A stretch of DNA of 64,000 nt from W11650 sp963550755 (GCA_963550755.1 CAUVDV010000001.1:1-64000); one strand, 5' to 3'. Positions 7,304 to 17,526 are shown, counted from the first letter of the stretch. Notes: generated by a model from the sequence alone, not told the origin. Translations and numbers: made by a program.

Positions 7304-8806
7304 TTAATACGCTCTGCCAATTTCAGTGCGCAGATAATTAATCAGCCGGTTAATCACCGCCGCCGCTTCGGCCTTGGTAAACCACTGCGTCGGCTTGACA
7401 TTGCCGTCGCTGTCGCCTAAAATCACGCCGATTTTATACCCCGCCATGATCTCCCGCTTCGCCCACGGTGCAATCTGCGCATCATCGCGGAACGGCGTCT
7501 GGAGCGTCGTCATCACGCCCAGCCGCTCCAGGCCGATCACCCTGACATAAATAGTAAACGCCTCCTGCCGGGTAATCGGCGCATCAACCGAAAAGTTTTC
7601 CCCGGTACCGTCCACCATTCTGACGTCATAAGCCGCCATAATATAAGGATACAGCGCATGCTCCGGACCGACGTCGCCAAATATCTTCGGTGCGTTCTTT
7701 TTGGGATTCTGATACTTGGAAATATCCACATTCATCGCCAGACACAGAGCCTTGACATATTCCCCGCGGCTCATCGCCTCATACTGCATGCCGTTATGCG
7801 GAATCTCCGTATATACGCCCAAACTGTACAACTGCTTAATATCCTCCTCCGCCCAATGGCCGCTTAAGAACTCCAGATTTTTCGGAATCAACAGTTTTTC
7901 AATCGGATTCGACGGCATAAATAAGATCGAGTTGGCTTTTTCCTTGGCAGTCAGCGCCGGTTCCGCGTTCCGGATCTCATAGGCTAAGGTTGCCTTTCTT
8001 TCCAATCTTTGATTATAGGTACCGGAAAAACTAATCTGATACGGATCGCTTTGTTCATAATAAATACTGCGGTTGGCTTCCAGCCGCGGCCTGATCTGAA
8101 CATCCCGATGAAAGTCGGCGGCAGGCGAGTCAATGTTTAATTCCAGCACCTGACTTTCCAGCTTCGCCCACGGCTGCTTAAAACCGGTGATTTTCCCGTT
8201 CATCGTCGCATAGTACGGCTTTTTGTCCGCGTCCAAATAAGTGGCCACATAGGAGACGTCGGTCGTGAAATAATTTACGCCCGGCGTAATATCCTCAGCC
8301 GTTGATTTGGAAAAAGTAGTAGTGGCCGAATCCAGAGTCAGTGTTTTACCGCCGACAGTAATCGTTTCCACCCAGCTAAGGAGTTTCGAGTCCTTAATCA
8401 CCTGAAAGCTATAGGGACTTTCCTGCTTGCGGAAAGAGGTTGACAGCCGCACCCGCCGGTCAAGAGTAGCCGAGGCCGCTTCATTTTTAATATTGATCTG
8501 ATATTCTTCGGTGTACGAACCGGAATTAGTGGTGGCCACCTTATCGGTATTCATCGTCACCGTAATCGTACCGGTCATTTCCACCGGTTTTGCCCCGAAA
8601 AAGATCATTTCTTTGTAATTGTAAGTCTTTTTCGTTTCCTTTTTGACCGGCACATATTCTTCCATGATTTTGGGCAGCGTATCGCCTTCGGAAATACCGC
8701 CGAAAAAGCCAAGCTCTCCTTCCGCCGCCAGCGTGATATCGGCAAATAAAAACAGCAGCGCCGCCAACAGAAGCGACCCTATTTTGATTTCCCCAATTTT
8801 TTTCAT
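7304..8806 (-). CDS. Secreted protein with C-terminal S-layer-homology domains
   Basis: This 500-residue exported protein starts at ATG 8806 behind GGGAG. It has a signal peptide (KIGSLLLAALLFLFADITLAA) over about residues 1-28. The middle, about 50-310, is beta-rich with no recognised fold. The C-terminal third (about 320-495) holds three SLH-like repeats: LSGHWAEEDIKQLYSLGV, the YPYIMAAYDVRMVDG region, and APWAKREIMAGYKIGVILG. SLH domains anchor proteins to secondary cell-wall polymer. It follows the larger SLH gene by only 12 bp, so the two are one operon and probably work together at the cell surface. Confidence 0.88.
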   Translation of the reverse strand: MKKIGEIKIGSLLLAALLFLFADITLAAEGELGFFGGISEGDTLPKIMEEYVPVKKETKKTYNYKEMIFFGAKPVEMTGTITVTMNTDKVATTNSGSYTEEYQINIKNEAASATLDRRVRLSTSFRKQESPYSFQVIKDSKLLSWVETITVGGKTLTLDSATTTFSKSTAEDITPGVNYFTTDVSYVATYLDADKKPYYATMNGKITGFKQPWAKLESQVLELNIDSPAADFHRDVQIRPRLEANRSIYYEQSDPYQISFSGTYNQRLERKATLAYEIRNAEPALTAKEKANSILFMPSNPIEKLLIPKNLEFLSGHWAEEDIKQLYSLGVYTEIPHNGMQYEAMSRGEYVKALCLAMNVDISKYQNPKKNAPKIFGDVGPEHALYPYIMAAYDVRMVDGTGENFSVDAPITRQEAFTIYVRVIGLERLGVMTTLQTPFRDDAQIAPWAKREIMAGYKIGVILGDSDGNVKPTQWFTKAEAAAVINRLINYLRTEIGRAY

Positions 8807-8818
8807 ATCGGCTCCCTT

Positions 8819-11800
8819 CTATTGCTCGACAAAGAATAAATAGCCTTCGACCGTCCGATCGGCGTTATCCTTCAAGCTTTTCACCAAATCTTCAGTCGTC
8901 ATCGCCCGAATCACCTCGCCTATTTTTAAAGTATCCTTTTCCGTTATATTATTTTCCCGGAAAAAGAGAGCCGAGGCGTGAACGGTTAACACGGCATAGC
9001 TATTTTTTAAACTAAGCGGCACCCATTTTTTCTGCGCCCGCTGATAGACAAACACATCCTTGATCTTAATGTTATTGCCGTCGATCTCGTAAATCGTACC
9101 CTTAACACCCTCCTGCAAATACGGCTGATACAGCACATACTTAGCGACGGCGCCGTCGGAGATGATGTTATATACTTTATCGGTCTGCGTAATTTCATCA
9201 TAGGATAAAAACTTAGGCAGGTTAATAAAGCCATCCCCCGAATAAATCCTGGTGTTATAGTCTATTTCAAACTCGCGCCTAATCGGCGAATAAACCCAGT
9301 TCATCCCCTTTAACGCCGAATTGGACTGGAGCTTAAAGTTTTGCATTTCATTGATCTTCGCGATCCGGCCGCGGAAGATCTGCAGGCTGTCATTGCCCGG
9401 CTCAGCCGTCACCTCAACCAGCGCCGCCTGATTCTCACCGTTTAAAATCACTCTGGCATAATCCGGCGGCAAAAGGCTGCCAAAGCTAACCACATGATTA
9501 TTCTTTAAAATAATGGTGCCGTCGTCGGCTTGAATTGCCCCCGCCCGATCCTCTAAAGTCAAATGACTGTTATCCCGAATGGTTTCAATCCGGTCCCGCG
9601 CCAGCATGGTTTCCCGGCTGTCCCGAAAGCTAAGCGTGTCTAAAATCTCGCCGGAATAAAACTGGGTCGTCACCGCATAACCAATCATATTGGGTGAGTA
9701 CAGGAACTTGCGCACATAATCAGCCGTGACCCTCTGGCCGTTGTAATAATATTTGGTCTGCTCATTTTGCTGAAAAACCCGGCTGGCTTGGTAATCATCC
9801 CAGCGGCTATAATTCAGCTTATAAGAATGATTGAGCGTCAATTGCTTTTGCGCCTGATTTAAAAGGCCGATATTGCCTTTATAAACATTGGCCACTTGAT
9901 TGCCCAGTTTATCAACCGCTATTTCCTTAACCGTTTCCTTTAACGTACCGGGAGTGATCACCGCCTGATTAATCAAAAGCTTGACAGTTTGACCGGCTTG
10001 CAGCCTGGATAGGCTGCTCCTTTCCTCCCCGTAAAAAACACCCGCTAACGGCGCAACCGTATAAGTAGTGATCGATCCATCCGGCCGGCGAATGGTAATT
10101 TGCGCCCCGGCATCACCGGTGTCACGAATATCCACAATTTGGCCAAAATCCGCTACATAATTGGTGCTGGCCGCAATCCGGGTAATGTATTCCGGATCCT
10201 CTTCCGACAGCAGTGCATGAACCATGTCGCCGATCTCTAAATCACTGATTTTGCCGTCATAAGGGTCAAAGCGGTAATGCCTAAACAGTTCGTCAAAATA
10301 ACCGGTATTGACGTCATTTTCATAATACGGCCTTTTTTCCACTACCAATCCAGCCGTGTTGTATTTTTTGGTCACTACTTTACCGTCCCAGGTTTCAATC
10401 ACAATGTACTTAAAATCCGGCTGAATATCCTTAATAATGCCGCTGATCTCATTGGTCCGAATAATATCGCCTTCATAATAAATCTCGGTTACCAGTTTAT
10501 CCTTAACCGTCACCGTCACCCGATGGCTGTAGGGGAGACTGGCCAGCGGCACATAGCGATCGTTGTACTGAACCTTAAGCGCCACCTGATCGGGATTGCG
10601 CCGGTAAAGGCCTGGAACCATGGTGAAATGATAGCTGTTTTCCCCATCCTTTAAAATAATCTGGCCATTGTCCAAATCAAAGGGCTGCAAACTCCCGGAA
10701 AAGGAATACGGCTGATCGGGTTCCTTGACGCTGACATATAAAAGTCCGCCCTGGTCATCCACCAAATATTCAACCTTATCGCCTTCCTTCATCGCCAGCA
10801 TGGTGGTTATATTCCCATAGTACAGCACCGGCGCAGATAAAACAGTTTTCGCATTATCGCTGCTGAGCTCCTCGGCGTAAACTAATTTATCCACCTGCCC
10901 GTTTTGATTACGAACCAGATAATTTCTTTCCTTTCTGGAAGTCTGGTTATTTAAGGTGGTCGCATCCTCAATATGCCCGACATAGCCGTCTTTCATCGTA
11001 ATATTTCTCAGCCGGTAGAGGGTCTGCCCCATATTGCGGATCGTCTGGGCAATCTCGGCCCGGGTAATTCCCCGCTTGGGCGCGAAGGTGCTGCCGGTTC
11101 CCTGCATAATCCCGGCCTTAGTTGCCATTTCCACATACGGCAAATATTCAGCCCGGATACTTTGCCAGTCACTATAGCGAAAAATCGCCTGATTCTCATA
11201 TTGCGGCGTCAGCTCCGTCGAACCGGCGGCTGCGGCTAGTTTTACCAGCCAAGTCGCCACCTCTTCCCGAGTAGCGGGATCTAAACGGCGAAAGTTCTCA
11301 TCCGGCAGCAAAGCCGATTGATCTTCAGCCAGTGCGTCATTTAGCTGATCGGCGTTAATCGCCCCCAGCCGTCTGGCCACCGTTAAATAGCCTTTGGACC
11401 AAAACGTCACATTGCTTTGTTCATTTTCGCCGGCATCAATTCCTTCCGCCGCTCTTTTCGCATCAGCCTCCCGGCCGATGGCCCGCAGCAAAAGCGCCAG
11501 CGCTTCTTCTTTGCTGACCAATTGGTTCGGCCGATAATAGTAGCGCCCGCCTTCCGAATACCCCTGAACAATACTCAGCGCCCCCAAACGGGAAACCGCT
11601 TCCTTCGCCCAGTGATTTGACCCCAAATCAGCAAAATTTAAGTTTTGCCGAATCGTATCGCCCAAGGCCGATCCGCGGTAAACTCCGCTGACCGGATCCG
11701 AGACGATCCTCTGATCCTCAGTAATGGCCGCGCGAACGGCAAATGGCTGCAGCAATGCTAAACATAGTAAAAATGCTATTCCTCTAAAAACTCTAAAAAC

Positions 11801-11824
11801 AATAGGCTTCCTTCCTGGTTTCAC
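8819..11824 (-). CDS. Large secreted protein with N-terminal S-layer-homology domains
   Basis: The best start is GTG 11824, preceded by GGGAGG with a 7-nt gap, giving 1001 residues; an ATG 75 bp upstream lacks a ribosome binding site. From the GTG the protein opens with a basic stretch and a hydrophobic signal core (GIAFLLCLALLQPFAV). SLH repeats follow: FADLGSNHWAKEAVSRLG, a second around the TFWSKGYLTVARRLG segment, and a third at YLPYVEMATKAGIMQG. The remaining 700 residues are a beta-rich extracellular region of repeated small domains (several DGxxxxx turns) that I cannot assign. It shares an operon with the SLH gene at 7304-8806. Confidence 0.87.
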   Translation of the reverse strand: MKPGRKPIVFRVFRGIAFLLCLALLQPFAVRAAITEDQRIVSDPVSGVYRGSALGDTIRQNLNFADLGSNHWAKEAVSRLGALSIVQGYSEGGRYYYRPNQLVSKEEALALLLRAIGREADAKRAAEGIDAGENEQSNVTFWSKGYLTVARRLGAINADQLNDALAEDQSALLPDENFRRLDPATREEVATWLVKLAAAAGSTELTPQYENQAIFRYSDWQSIRAEYLPYVEMATKAGIMQGTGSTFAPKRGITRAEIAQTIRNMGQTLYRLRNITMKDGYVGHIEDATTLNNQTSRKERNYLVRNQNGQVDKLVYAEELSSDNAKTVLSAPVLYYGNITTMLAMKEGDKVEYLVDDQGGLLYVSVKEPDQPYSFSGSLQPFDLDNGQIILKDGENSYHFTMVPGLYRRNPDQVALKVQYNDRYVPLASLPYSHRVTVTVKDKLVTEIYYEGDIIRTNEISGIIKDIQPDFKYIVIETWDGKVVTKKYNTAGLVVEKRPYYENDVNTGYFDELFRHYRFDPYDGKISDLEIGDMVHALLSEEDPEYITRIAASTNYVADFGQIVDIRDTGDAGAQITIRRPDGSITTYTVAPLAGVFYGEERSSLSRLQAGQTVKLLINQAVITPGTLKETVKEIAVDKLGNQVANVYKGNIGLLNQAQKQLTLNHSYKLNYSRWDDYQASRVFQQNEQTKYYYNGQRVTADYVRKFLYSPNMIGYAVTTQFYSGEILDTLSFRDSRETMLARDRIETIRDNSHLTLEDRAGAIQADDGTIILKNNHVVSFGSLLPPDYARVILNGENQAALVEVTAEPGNDSLQIFRGRIAKINEMQNFKLQSNSALKGMNWVYSPIRREFEIDYNTRIYSGDGFINLPKFLSYDEITQTDKVYNIISDGAVAKYVLYQPYLQEGVKGTIYEIDGNNIKIKDVFVYQRAQKKWVPLSLKNSYAVLTVHASALFFRENNITEKDTLKIGEVIRAMTTEDLVKSLKDNADRTVEGYLFFVEQ

Positions 11825-12007
11825 TTTTTTTCCTCCCACGATCCGGCTTTCTTTTTTAATTATTTCGGCTGATTTTCGCTTTTTCTGAAGATTTTCCATT
11901 AAATTTATAAAAATTTAAGTACGAACTCATCCTGCCGATACGATATGCCTTTTAGCGCTGCCCTGTCCTTTTGCCTGCCAGCGCCTCTTATCTTTCCGGC
12001 CAAAGCT

Positions 12008-12439
12008 TTATTCGTCTTTTTTTAAAGGCGTAGCCACGACATGCAGCTGGTTTCTGCCCATATCGGCCCGATTCAATTCAATCTGATAATCAATCTTTAA
12101 GTCAAAACCGCCCTCCAGCGGTGTCAAACTGACGTCCTGCGTATGACTGATCACTTCCAGATAACCGAACGGCGTTTCATATGGCACAATATGCGACACG
12201 CCCTTTTCAAAGAGCAAATGCGTATTTTTTTGCCCATAGCGAATAATCGACACCAAATCACCGTCCGTCTTAATCAATGTCTTAATCGGATTATCCGTGT
12301 CCAGTAAATTATCCATATAGGATAAATACAGCTTACCGTCTTTTTCCCGATATTGCCCGGTCGTGATCATTTCTACCGCATCGCCGTCCGCCGACTCCTG
12401 CATCCCGACAATGCTGATCTTTACATTCTCTTCCATCAT
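12008..12439 (-). CDS. DUF1934 (YwiB-like) beta-barrel protein
   Basis: The reading frame yields a 143-residue protein from ATG 12439. The start MMEENVKISIVGMQ and the interior LLFEKG and TPFG(Y)L(E)V motifs match the DUF1934/YwiB family, small calycin-like beta-barrels of unknown role found throughout Bacillota. No good ribosome binding site precedes any start; a GTG at 12514 would add 25 residues that do not look conserved, so the start is uncertain. It lies downstream of the HAD phosphatase with a 230-bp gap. Confidence 0.75.
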   Translation of the reverse strand: MMEENVKISIVGMQESADGDAVEMITTGQYREKDGKLYLSYMDNLLDTDNPIKTLIKTDGDLVSIIRYGQKNTHLLFEKGVSHIVPYETPFGYLEVISHTQDVSLTPLEGGFDLKIDYQIELNRADMGRNQLHVVATPLKKDE

Positions 12440-12670
12440 TGCTAATATTTTGTTAACGCTTAGGCCTGGGCAAAAACTTACTTGCCACAGAAATATCAAA
12501 GCCGACCCGCTCACGTCAGGATCTTTTGAAATCCCTTTTTGGCCGGCGCGATGGCCTTATTCCGGCTAATTTTGCCCAAACACTAACAATATTTACCTCC
12601 TTGCTTGGTGTTATATCTACCTTTTTAATCATTTTTTATGCCGCTGACCCGCGTCCGCAGCCGGCGGCAG

Positions 12671-13351
12671 TCATTGCCCGGCCGGCTCTCCGGCCAAAAG
12701 CGCCGTCAGCTGTTCCGGCCGATCAATAATATACGTCATCTCCGCTCCTGCTTTCTCCAAATCAGCCAGCCGGCGGAAACCCCAGCTGACAAAGGCGCTG
12801 TCTACTCCGGCATTTTTCGCCGTTGCCATATCCACCTCGGAATCACCGATATAAAGAGTTTCCGCCGATGTGACTCCGGCCATCGCCATAATTTTTTGGG
12901 CGCCGGCCGGGCTTGGCTTAATCGGCAGCTGCTCGGTCGCTCCGCAGACCGCCGTCCAGCTCCATCCGGCCAAATAATCCGCCGCGATCTTTTTGGTCAT
13001 ATGTTCAATTTTATTGGAATTAACCGCCAAAAGATACCCGGCCGCCGTCAGCCGGTCAAGGAGCCCGGCAATCCCCGGATACAGGCCCAAACCTTCTTTA
13101 TAGTAGATTTCATAAGCCTTCACCAGTTCCTCATAATAAGGATGAATTCCTTCGCTGGCAAATACCTCAGCCGGCAGCGCTCTTTCCGCCAGTTTTTTTA
13201 AGCCGTTGCCAACAAAATAGCGGTACTCCTCTTTCGTATGGCCAGGCAGCCCATGCCCGGCCAGTACCGCATTCATCGCCGCTCCGATTCCCTCCAAGGA
13301 ATCCAGCAGCGTTCCGTCCAGATCAAAAATGATTAATTTATATTTTTTCAT
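12671..13351 (-). CDS. HAD-superfamily phosphatase, phosphoglycolate-phosphatase-like
   Basis: This 226-residue protein starts MKKYKLIIFDLDGTLLDS at ATG 13351, with AGGAG 5 nt upstream. HAD motif I is FDLDGT (residues 8-13, nucleophile Asp9). Motif II is around AVNSNK, motif III is the Lys in the KPSPAGAQKI segment, and motif IV is YIGDSEVDMATAKNAG. The small cap domain between motifs I and II gives the Gph/PgmB-like class. The likely role is hydrolysis of a small phosphate ester such as 2-phosphoglycolate; the exact substrate cannot be told. It has its own promoter (13439-13447). Confidence 0.9.
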   Translation of the reverse strand: MKKYKLIIFDLDGTLLDSLEGIGAAMNAVLAGHGLPGHTKEEYRYFVGNGLKKLAERALPAEVFASEGIHPYYEELVKAYEIYYKEGLGLYPGIAGLLDRLTAAGYLLAVNSNKIEHMTKKIAADYLAGWSWTAVCGATEQLPIKPSPAGAQKIMAMAGVTSAETLYIGDSEVDMATAKNAGVDSAFVSWGFRRLADLEKAGAEMTYIIDRPEQLTALLAGEPAGQ

Positions 13352-13438
13352 CACAGCTCCTAATCCCTTCTCGCCTGCTCCCTCTCGCCGCCGCACATCA
13401 GCGGCGAAAGATTTTCCAAGGCAAAAAGCCCTGTTCCT

Positions 13439-13447
13439 AGTATACCA
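13439..13447 (-). promoter_or_regulatory. Extended -10 promoter element of the HAD gene
   Basis: On the minus strand TGGTATACT reads from 13447 to 13439, a TGn-extended -10 box about 90 bp before the start. No good -35 box is seen, as is usual for extended -10 promoters. Confidence 0.5.
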
Positions 13448-13474
13448 TAAAACCGCAAAAAGTACATGCCAAAA

Positions 13475-13503
13475 CGCCAGAAAAACTTTTAATTTTTCTG
13501 GCG
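13475..13503 (-). terminator. Terminator of the PTS/SIS operon
   Basis: CGCCAGAAAAA (13475-13485) pairs perfectly with TTTTTCTGGCG (13493-13503) across a 7-nt loop. On the minus strand the stem is followed by TTTT. It closes the operon that ends with the PRD regulator. Confidence 0.88.
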
Positions 13504-13519
13504 CGGCCGTATGAATTTT

Positions 13520-15391
13520 TTATTTCCCCAAATCCGCGAAAAAGCTCTCAAAATCCTTATTTTCCAGGAGCTTTATAATATTATAATCATTCCTCGCCCA
13601 GCGCGAAATCACGCTGCATAAGCTATAAAGATCGGCATCCGTGTCTTTTTTGGTCTTAGTTAATAGAATAATCCGGACCGGATTCTTGTTCCAGTAGATA
13701 CTTTCATTTAAGACGATAACCAGACAAATCGTCTTGCTGATGATTTTGTCAGTATCCTGCAAATGCACCAAGCCCTTGCCCAGCTCGGTATACTCAAACT
13801 CACTGAATTCCTTAACATGTTCCTTTAAATAACCGTTTTTCAACAAAAATTGAAATATTTTCTTATCCGCCTGCGCTTTATTGGCAGCCGACCAGTTTGT
13901 AATAAAATTTTCCCGACGAAAATATTTTTCTCTGGCAAAATAAAGAAAATCCAACTCCTCCAGCCTTCTGTCTATCTCTTCGATATAGTGCCGGCGATCA
14001 AGGACATAAACATTTTGACAATTGCAAAATCTTAAATCATCGGTTGATAAAATCAAATCATACGACTTTTCTTTAAACTTTGCTTCCTCGCTTAAATCAA
14101 TCATCTCAAAATGATAGCGCTCTCCCGCAAACTTCGAATTGATCTCATAAAAATACATTAACTGTTCCGCCCGTCCTCTTTGAATCAAAATGCCTATTTT
14201 GTATTTATTTTTATTCATGATCCCCATCAGCGCCATTTGAAAATAAAGCACCAAATATCCAAATTCATTGATATCCGGGCTGACCCCATAGTGCTTCTTG
14301 ATAATTCGGCAGGCTGAGTGGGTGATTTTAGTGGCAAATAGATATTGGATTAAATTTTCCGTCACCTCAAAATTGCGAAACACAATATGCGCCTTGATTC
14401 GGGTTATCATTGGCGGAATGTGTAAATTCAAATACTCAATCAGCTTTTCATCTTCTGAAAAGTTAAGGCCAAAATTATTTTGAATTTCTTCGATCATTTC
14501 CTTAACGCAAAAGCGGGCCGATTCCATTTCACCCGGTGTATTTTCAAAGTTAATCAGCTTGCACTTAAAATGAAGCGCATAATAAAAAATTTCCTCCCGC
14601 GGAAGGCTGATTTTAAACAGCTGATCCAATGCCGCACCCAGCTCTGACGCCAATTTAAGTGCTACATCGTCTTTGTTAATTAAATTCCACCGGTTTTCAT
14701 ACGGATACAGCATGACTTTTTTTCCGCGCATATAACGATTCATTCCCAAGTAAACATGCACCGCCAAATTATTTAAAACCGAAAGCGCCATACTGCACCG
14801 ATTCGCATGCAAAATCGACAGAATTTTCTCTTTAATTGAGGCAAGCACAAAATTAAAATCTACATTTTCATCCCCCGTGTCATCCATATACAGATATTCC
14901 CTCATGCACAGCCGAATATCGGTTTCGCTTCCGTCAATAAAAATTTTATTTGAGCGACTCCTGATCCGAATGCGAAAAATTTGAAATCTGGCTCGCACGG
15001 AGTACAGATCCTTATGAAAGCTATGAATGGAAATATGTAAGTTTTCCAAGATATCATCAATATCAACCATTTCTTTTGCCAAAAGTTCTTTGGTAATATA
15101 CTCAACTCTTTCCCAGCTTGGCAGCCGAAAAGGCAAAGCCTCCGGCCTGCCCAGAAACTTTGCCTTAATTTCCCGTTCTCTTGCTGCGTCTTCAATGACA
15201 ATTTTATATCCCGCACCTCTTTTGCTCAGAATATGAAATCCCAATCCCGCCTCGCCGTTAAGCTCCGCGATATAGCTTTTTACACTTCTAACGGAAATTC
15301 CCAGCGAAAACGAGATAAATTTTGAAGTCATGTAATCGCCACACGTTAACAGCAAAGCGACAATTCTATGTTTTTTGGACGACAAGTTCAT
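13520..15391 (-). CDS. PRD-domain transcriptional activator, BglG/MtlR family
   Basis: This 623-residue regulator has two N-terminal winged-helix segments (about 1-60 and 85-145), so it is a DNA-binding activator type rather than a short RNA-binding antiterminator. PRD1 is near 190-290 with a histidine in NLAVHVYLG, and PRD2 near 300-400 with a histidine in LNLHIPP. An EIIB-like region follows, then a C-terminal EIIA-type domain with GLVHLQDTDK, where the His matches the phospho-histidine position. Phosphorylation by HPr and the PTS would tune activity. It is the last gene of the operon, 25 bp after the IID gene, and presumably controls it through the palindrome at 19168-19211. Confidence 0.88.
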   Translation of the reverse strand: MNLSSKKHRIVALLLTCGDYMTSKFISFSLGISVRSVKSYIAELNGEAGLGFHILSKRGAGYKIVIEDAAREREIKAKFLGRPEALPFRLPSWERVEYITKELLAKEMVDIDDILENLHISIHSFHKDLYSVRARFQIFRIRIRSRSNKIFIDGSETDIRLCMREYLYMDDTGDENVDFNFVLASIKEKILSILHANRCSMALSVLNNLAVHVYLGMNRYMRGKKVMLYPYENRWNLINKDDVALKLASELGAALDQLFKISLPREEIFYYALHFKCKLINFENTPGEMESARFCVKEMIEEIQNNFGLNFSEDEKLIEYLNLHIPPMITRIKAHIVFRNFEVTENLIQYLFATKITHSACRIIKKHYGVSPDINEFGYLVLYFQMALMGIMNKNKYKIGILIQRGRAEQLMYFYEINSKFAGERYHFEMIDLSEEAKFKEKSYDLILSTDDLRFCNCQNVYVLDRRHYIEEIDRRLEELDFLYFAREKYFRRENFITNWSAANKAQADKKIFQFLLKNGYLKEHVKEFSEFEYTELGKGLVHLQDTDKIISKTICLVIVLNESIYWNKNPVRIILLTKTKKDTDADLYSLCSVISRWARNDYNIIKLLENKDFESFFADLGK

Positions 15392-15416
15392 TTGCTCTTC
15401 CCCTTACCGGGTCCCA

Positions 15417-16247
15417 TTAAAACAGCCCCACCATTGCTCCTAAAATGCCGATCACAATGGTAATCACCAGGATAGTGCTGCTTTTAAAGCCCTTCTTTAA
15501 TAAAGCATACATGGCTAAAGTATATAATAAACTCAACAGCAGCGGATAAATCTGATCCAGATAATTTTGAATCTGAAATTCACTTTCCCCAATCGTAAAA
15601 TTGGTTGCTAATTTCAAGTTCACCATTGATGCGCTCATCGCCCCTATGACAATTAAACCGACAATTCCAGCCGCTTTTGAAATTTTTTTAATCACGGTAT
15701 TGCCGGATAAACCGGACAACATGCTGGTTCCCATCTTATATCCCATAACCGTTCCATAATATCTCACCAAAAGATGCGGAATATTAAATAATATCAAAAA
15801 CAGAATCGGGCCTAAAATACTTCCTTGCTGCGCCAGTGAAATCCCAACACCAGCGGCAATCACTCGGATCGTTCCCCAAAATATGGAATCGCCAATCCCC
15901 GCCAACGGCCCCATCAAACTGACTTTAACATTATTGATAATGGACTTGTCAAAATCAGGATTTTCGCTGGCTTCCTTTTCCAAAGAAGCCGTAATCCCCG
16001 AAATGGCCGAAGAAACATGAGGCGTCGTATTATAAATGGCCATATGCCGCTCCAGCGCCTCGGCTCTGGCTTCCTTTTTATCATAATATTTTTCAATCGC
16101 CGGATAAATTCCTACGGCAAAGCCAAGCGCCTGCTGTCTTTCATAATTATAACACGCTTCGAGCAAAAAGGAATTTAAAAACAGCGAATGAATTAATTTT
16201 TTTTCGTCTTTACTAAGCGCTTTCGCATCATTTCCTGTATTAGACAT
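15417..16247 (-). CDS. PTS system mannose/fructose/sorbose-family IID component
   Basis: This 276-residue membrane subunit starts MSNTGND at ATG 16247, overlapping the IIC gene by 8 bp, with GAGGAGG inside the IIC coding end. IID features include FLLEACYNYERQQALGF near the start, the conserved GPLAGIGDSIFWGT segment, and C-terminal hydrophobic helices ending in GILGAMVGLF. Together with IIC it forms the translocation channel. Longer upstream starts are not needed. Confidence 0.94.
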   Translation of the reverse strand: MSNTGNDAKALSKDEKKLIHSLFLNSFLLEACYNYERQQALGFAVGIYPAIEKYYDKKEARAEALERHMAIYNTTPHVSSAISGITASLEKEASENPDFDKSIINNVKVSLMGPLAGIGDSIFWGTIRVIAAGVGISLAQQGSILGPILFLILFNIPHLLVRYYGTVMGYKMGTSMLSGLSGNTVIKKISKAAGIVGLIVIGAMSASMVNLKLATNFTIGESEFQIQNYLDQIYPLLLSLLYTLAMYALLKKGFKSSTILVITIVIGILGAMVGLF

Positions 16248-17013
16248 CGAACAATTCCTCCTCTTTCTCATCTTGTTTTCTTTCAACCACTTTCGCTTCT
16301 CGTTCATAAACAACAACAAAAGCAACCCCCGCGCCCAAAATGGTAACCGCTAAAATCGGCAGATTCAAATAAGCCGCAATGGTAAATCCGATAATAAAGT
16401 AAATTATATTTTTCTTATTTAGAAGCGGCTGTAAGAGCAAAGCGAAGCCGACTGCCGGCAGAAGCCCGCCCGCGACCTTCAGGCCATTCATAATGATCGG
16501 CGGTATCTTTTCAATAAAGGCGCCAACCGCCGCCGAACCATATAATATGGCGACAAAAGCCACCACAAAATACATCAGACACTGGACAAACAAGCCAAAC
16601 AGGTTTAATCTCCTTAAGCCTCTTATATCAGCGTTTTTAGCCAGCTTCATCGCGTAATCCATAAAATAAGACCGCAAAATAAAAACAATTACTTTTAAAG
16701 ACTGCGCCAATATAGCAATCGGCAAAGCCAACGCCAAAGCGACCTCTGTCCCTTCCTTGCTCATGATGGCAAAGGCGGTCCCCAATCCCGCCCCGACCAG
16801 AACATCCGGCGGAACAGCCGCGCCTATTTGAATCGCTCCCATAAATACCAATTCCAAAGTGGCCCCGGTTAAGAGTCCAGTCTGAACATCTCCCAAAGCA
16901 ATACCAACTATGGTTGACACCACCAGCGGCCGAATGACCATCGGCGTACCCGCTAATTTTTCCACCGCCCATAAAACAGCTAATATCAAACCAACCATTA
17001 ACGCTTCATACAC
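16240..17013 (-). CDS. PTS system mannose/fructose/sorbose-family IIC component
   Basis: This 257-residue polytopic protein begins MYEALMVGLILAV. The motif TGLLTGATLELVFMGAIQIG (residues about 46-65) is diagnostic of the mannose-family IIC subunit. The C-terminal 20 residues are charged and cytoplasmic. It is co-translated with IID (8-bp overlap) and sits 30 bp after the IIB gene. Confidence 0.94.
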   Translation of the reverse strand: MYEALMVGLILAVLWAVEKLAGTPMVIRPLVVSTIVGIALGDVQTGLLTGATLELVFMGAIQIGAAVPPDVLVGAGLGTAFAIMSKEGTEVALALALPIAILAQSLKVIVFILRSYFMDYAMKLAKNADIRGLRRLNLFGLFVQCLMYFVVAFVAILYGSAAVGAFIEKIPPIIMNGLKVAGGLLPAVGFALLLQPLLNKKNIIYFIIGFTIAAYLNLPILAVTILGAGVAFVVVYEREAKVVERKQDEKEEELFDV

Positions 17014-17043
17014 AATAACCGCCTCCTTTTTTCTTTTGGGAAT

Positions 17044-17526
17044 CTACGCAAATTTTTCTTTTAGCTCTCCATATTTATACTTTGCCGTACTGGGAACCTC
17101 CTGCGCAAATATCTCAACTCCCATATTCTCAATCCGATTTAGGTTCAAAATGTCTTTTTCCTCAAAATACACCGCTTTAGAAAACATTTTTTTGCCTTCC
17201 TGCGCTTGCACGCAGCCAATGTTTAAGCTTGGCTTCCCCTCAATCGATTCATAAAGCCGCGCCGCGCTCGCGGTACTGCCTACCACAACCAGCACCCGCA
17301 TTTTCTCCAGTTTTTCATGCTTTAAAAGTTTCGCCGCCTCTTCCATACTTCTGACAGCCAGCCTGACTCCATCCGGCACCCCAATTTTTAAAGCGTTTTT
17401 ACGAAATTCATCCTTTGCCGCCGCGTCATCCGCTATGACAATCGCCTCATAGGCCAATTCACTTTTCCAGCTAAGCGCGATCTGACCATGTAGCAAACGG
17501 TCGTCAATTCTTACCAGTACAATCAT
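17044..17526 (-). CDS. PTS system mannose/fructose/sorbose-family IIB component
   Basis: This 160-residue cytoplasmic subunit has the IIB phosphorylation site RIDDRLLHGQ at residues 7-16, with His14 as the phosphate acceptor. It passes phosphate from IIA to the incoming sugar. The start at ATG 17526 follows AAGGAGGGG. Confidence 0.95.
   Translation of the reverse strand: MIVLVRIDDRLLHGQIALSWKSELAYEAIVIADDAAAKDEFRKNALKIGVPDGVRLAVRSMEEAAKLLKHEKLEKMRVLVVVGSTASAARLYESIEGKPSLNIGCVQAQEGKKMFSKAVYFEEKDILNLNRIENMGVEIFAQEVPSTAKYKYGELKEKFA

Noticed and set aside
12516..12632. 38-codon minus-strand frame upstream of the DUF1934 gene
   Set aside because: It has an ATG and plausible residues but no ribosome binding site, and only proximity to a doubtful GTG start supports it.
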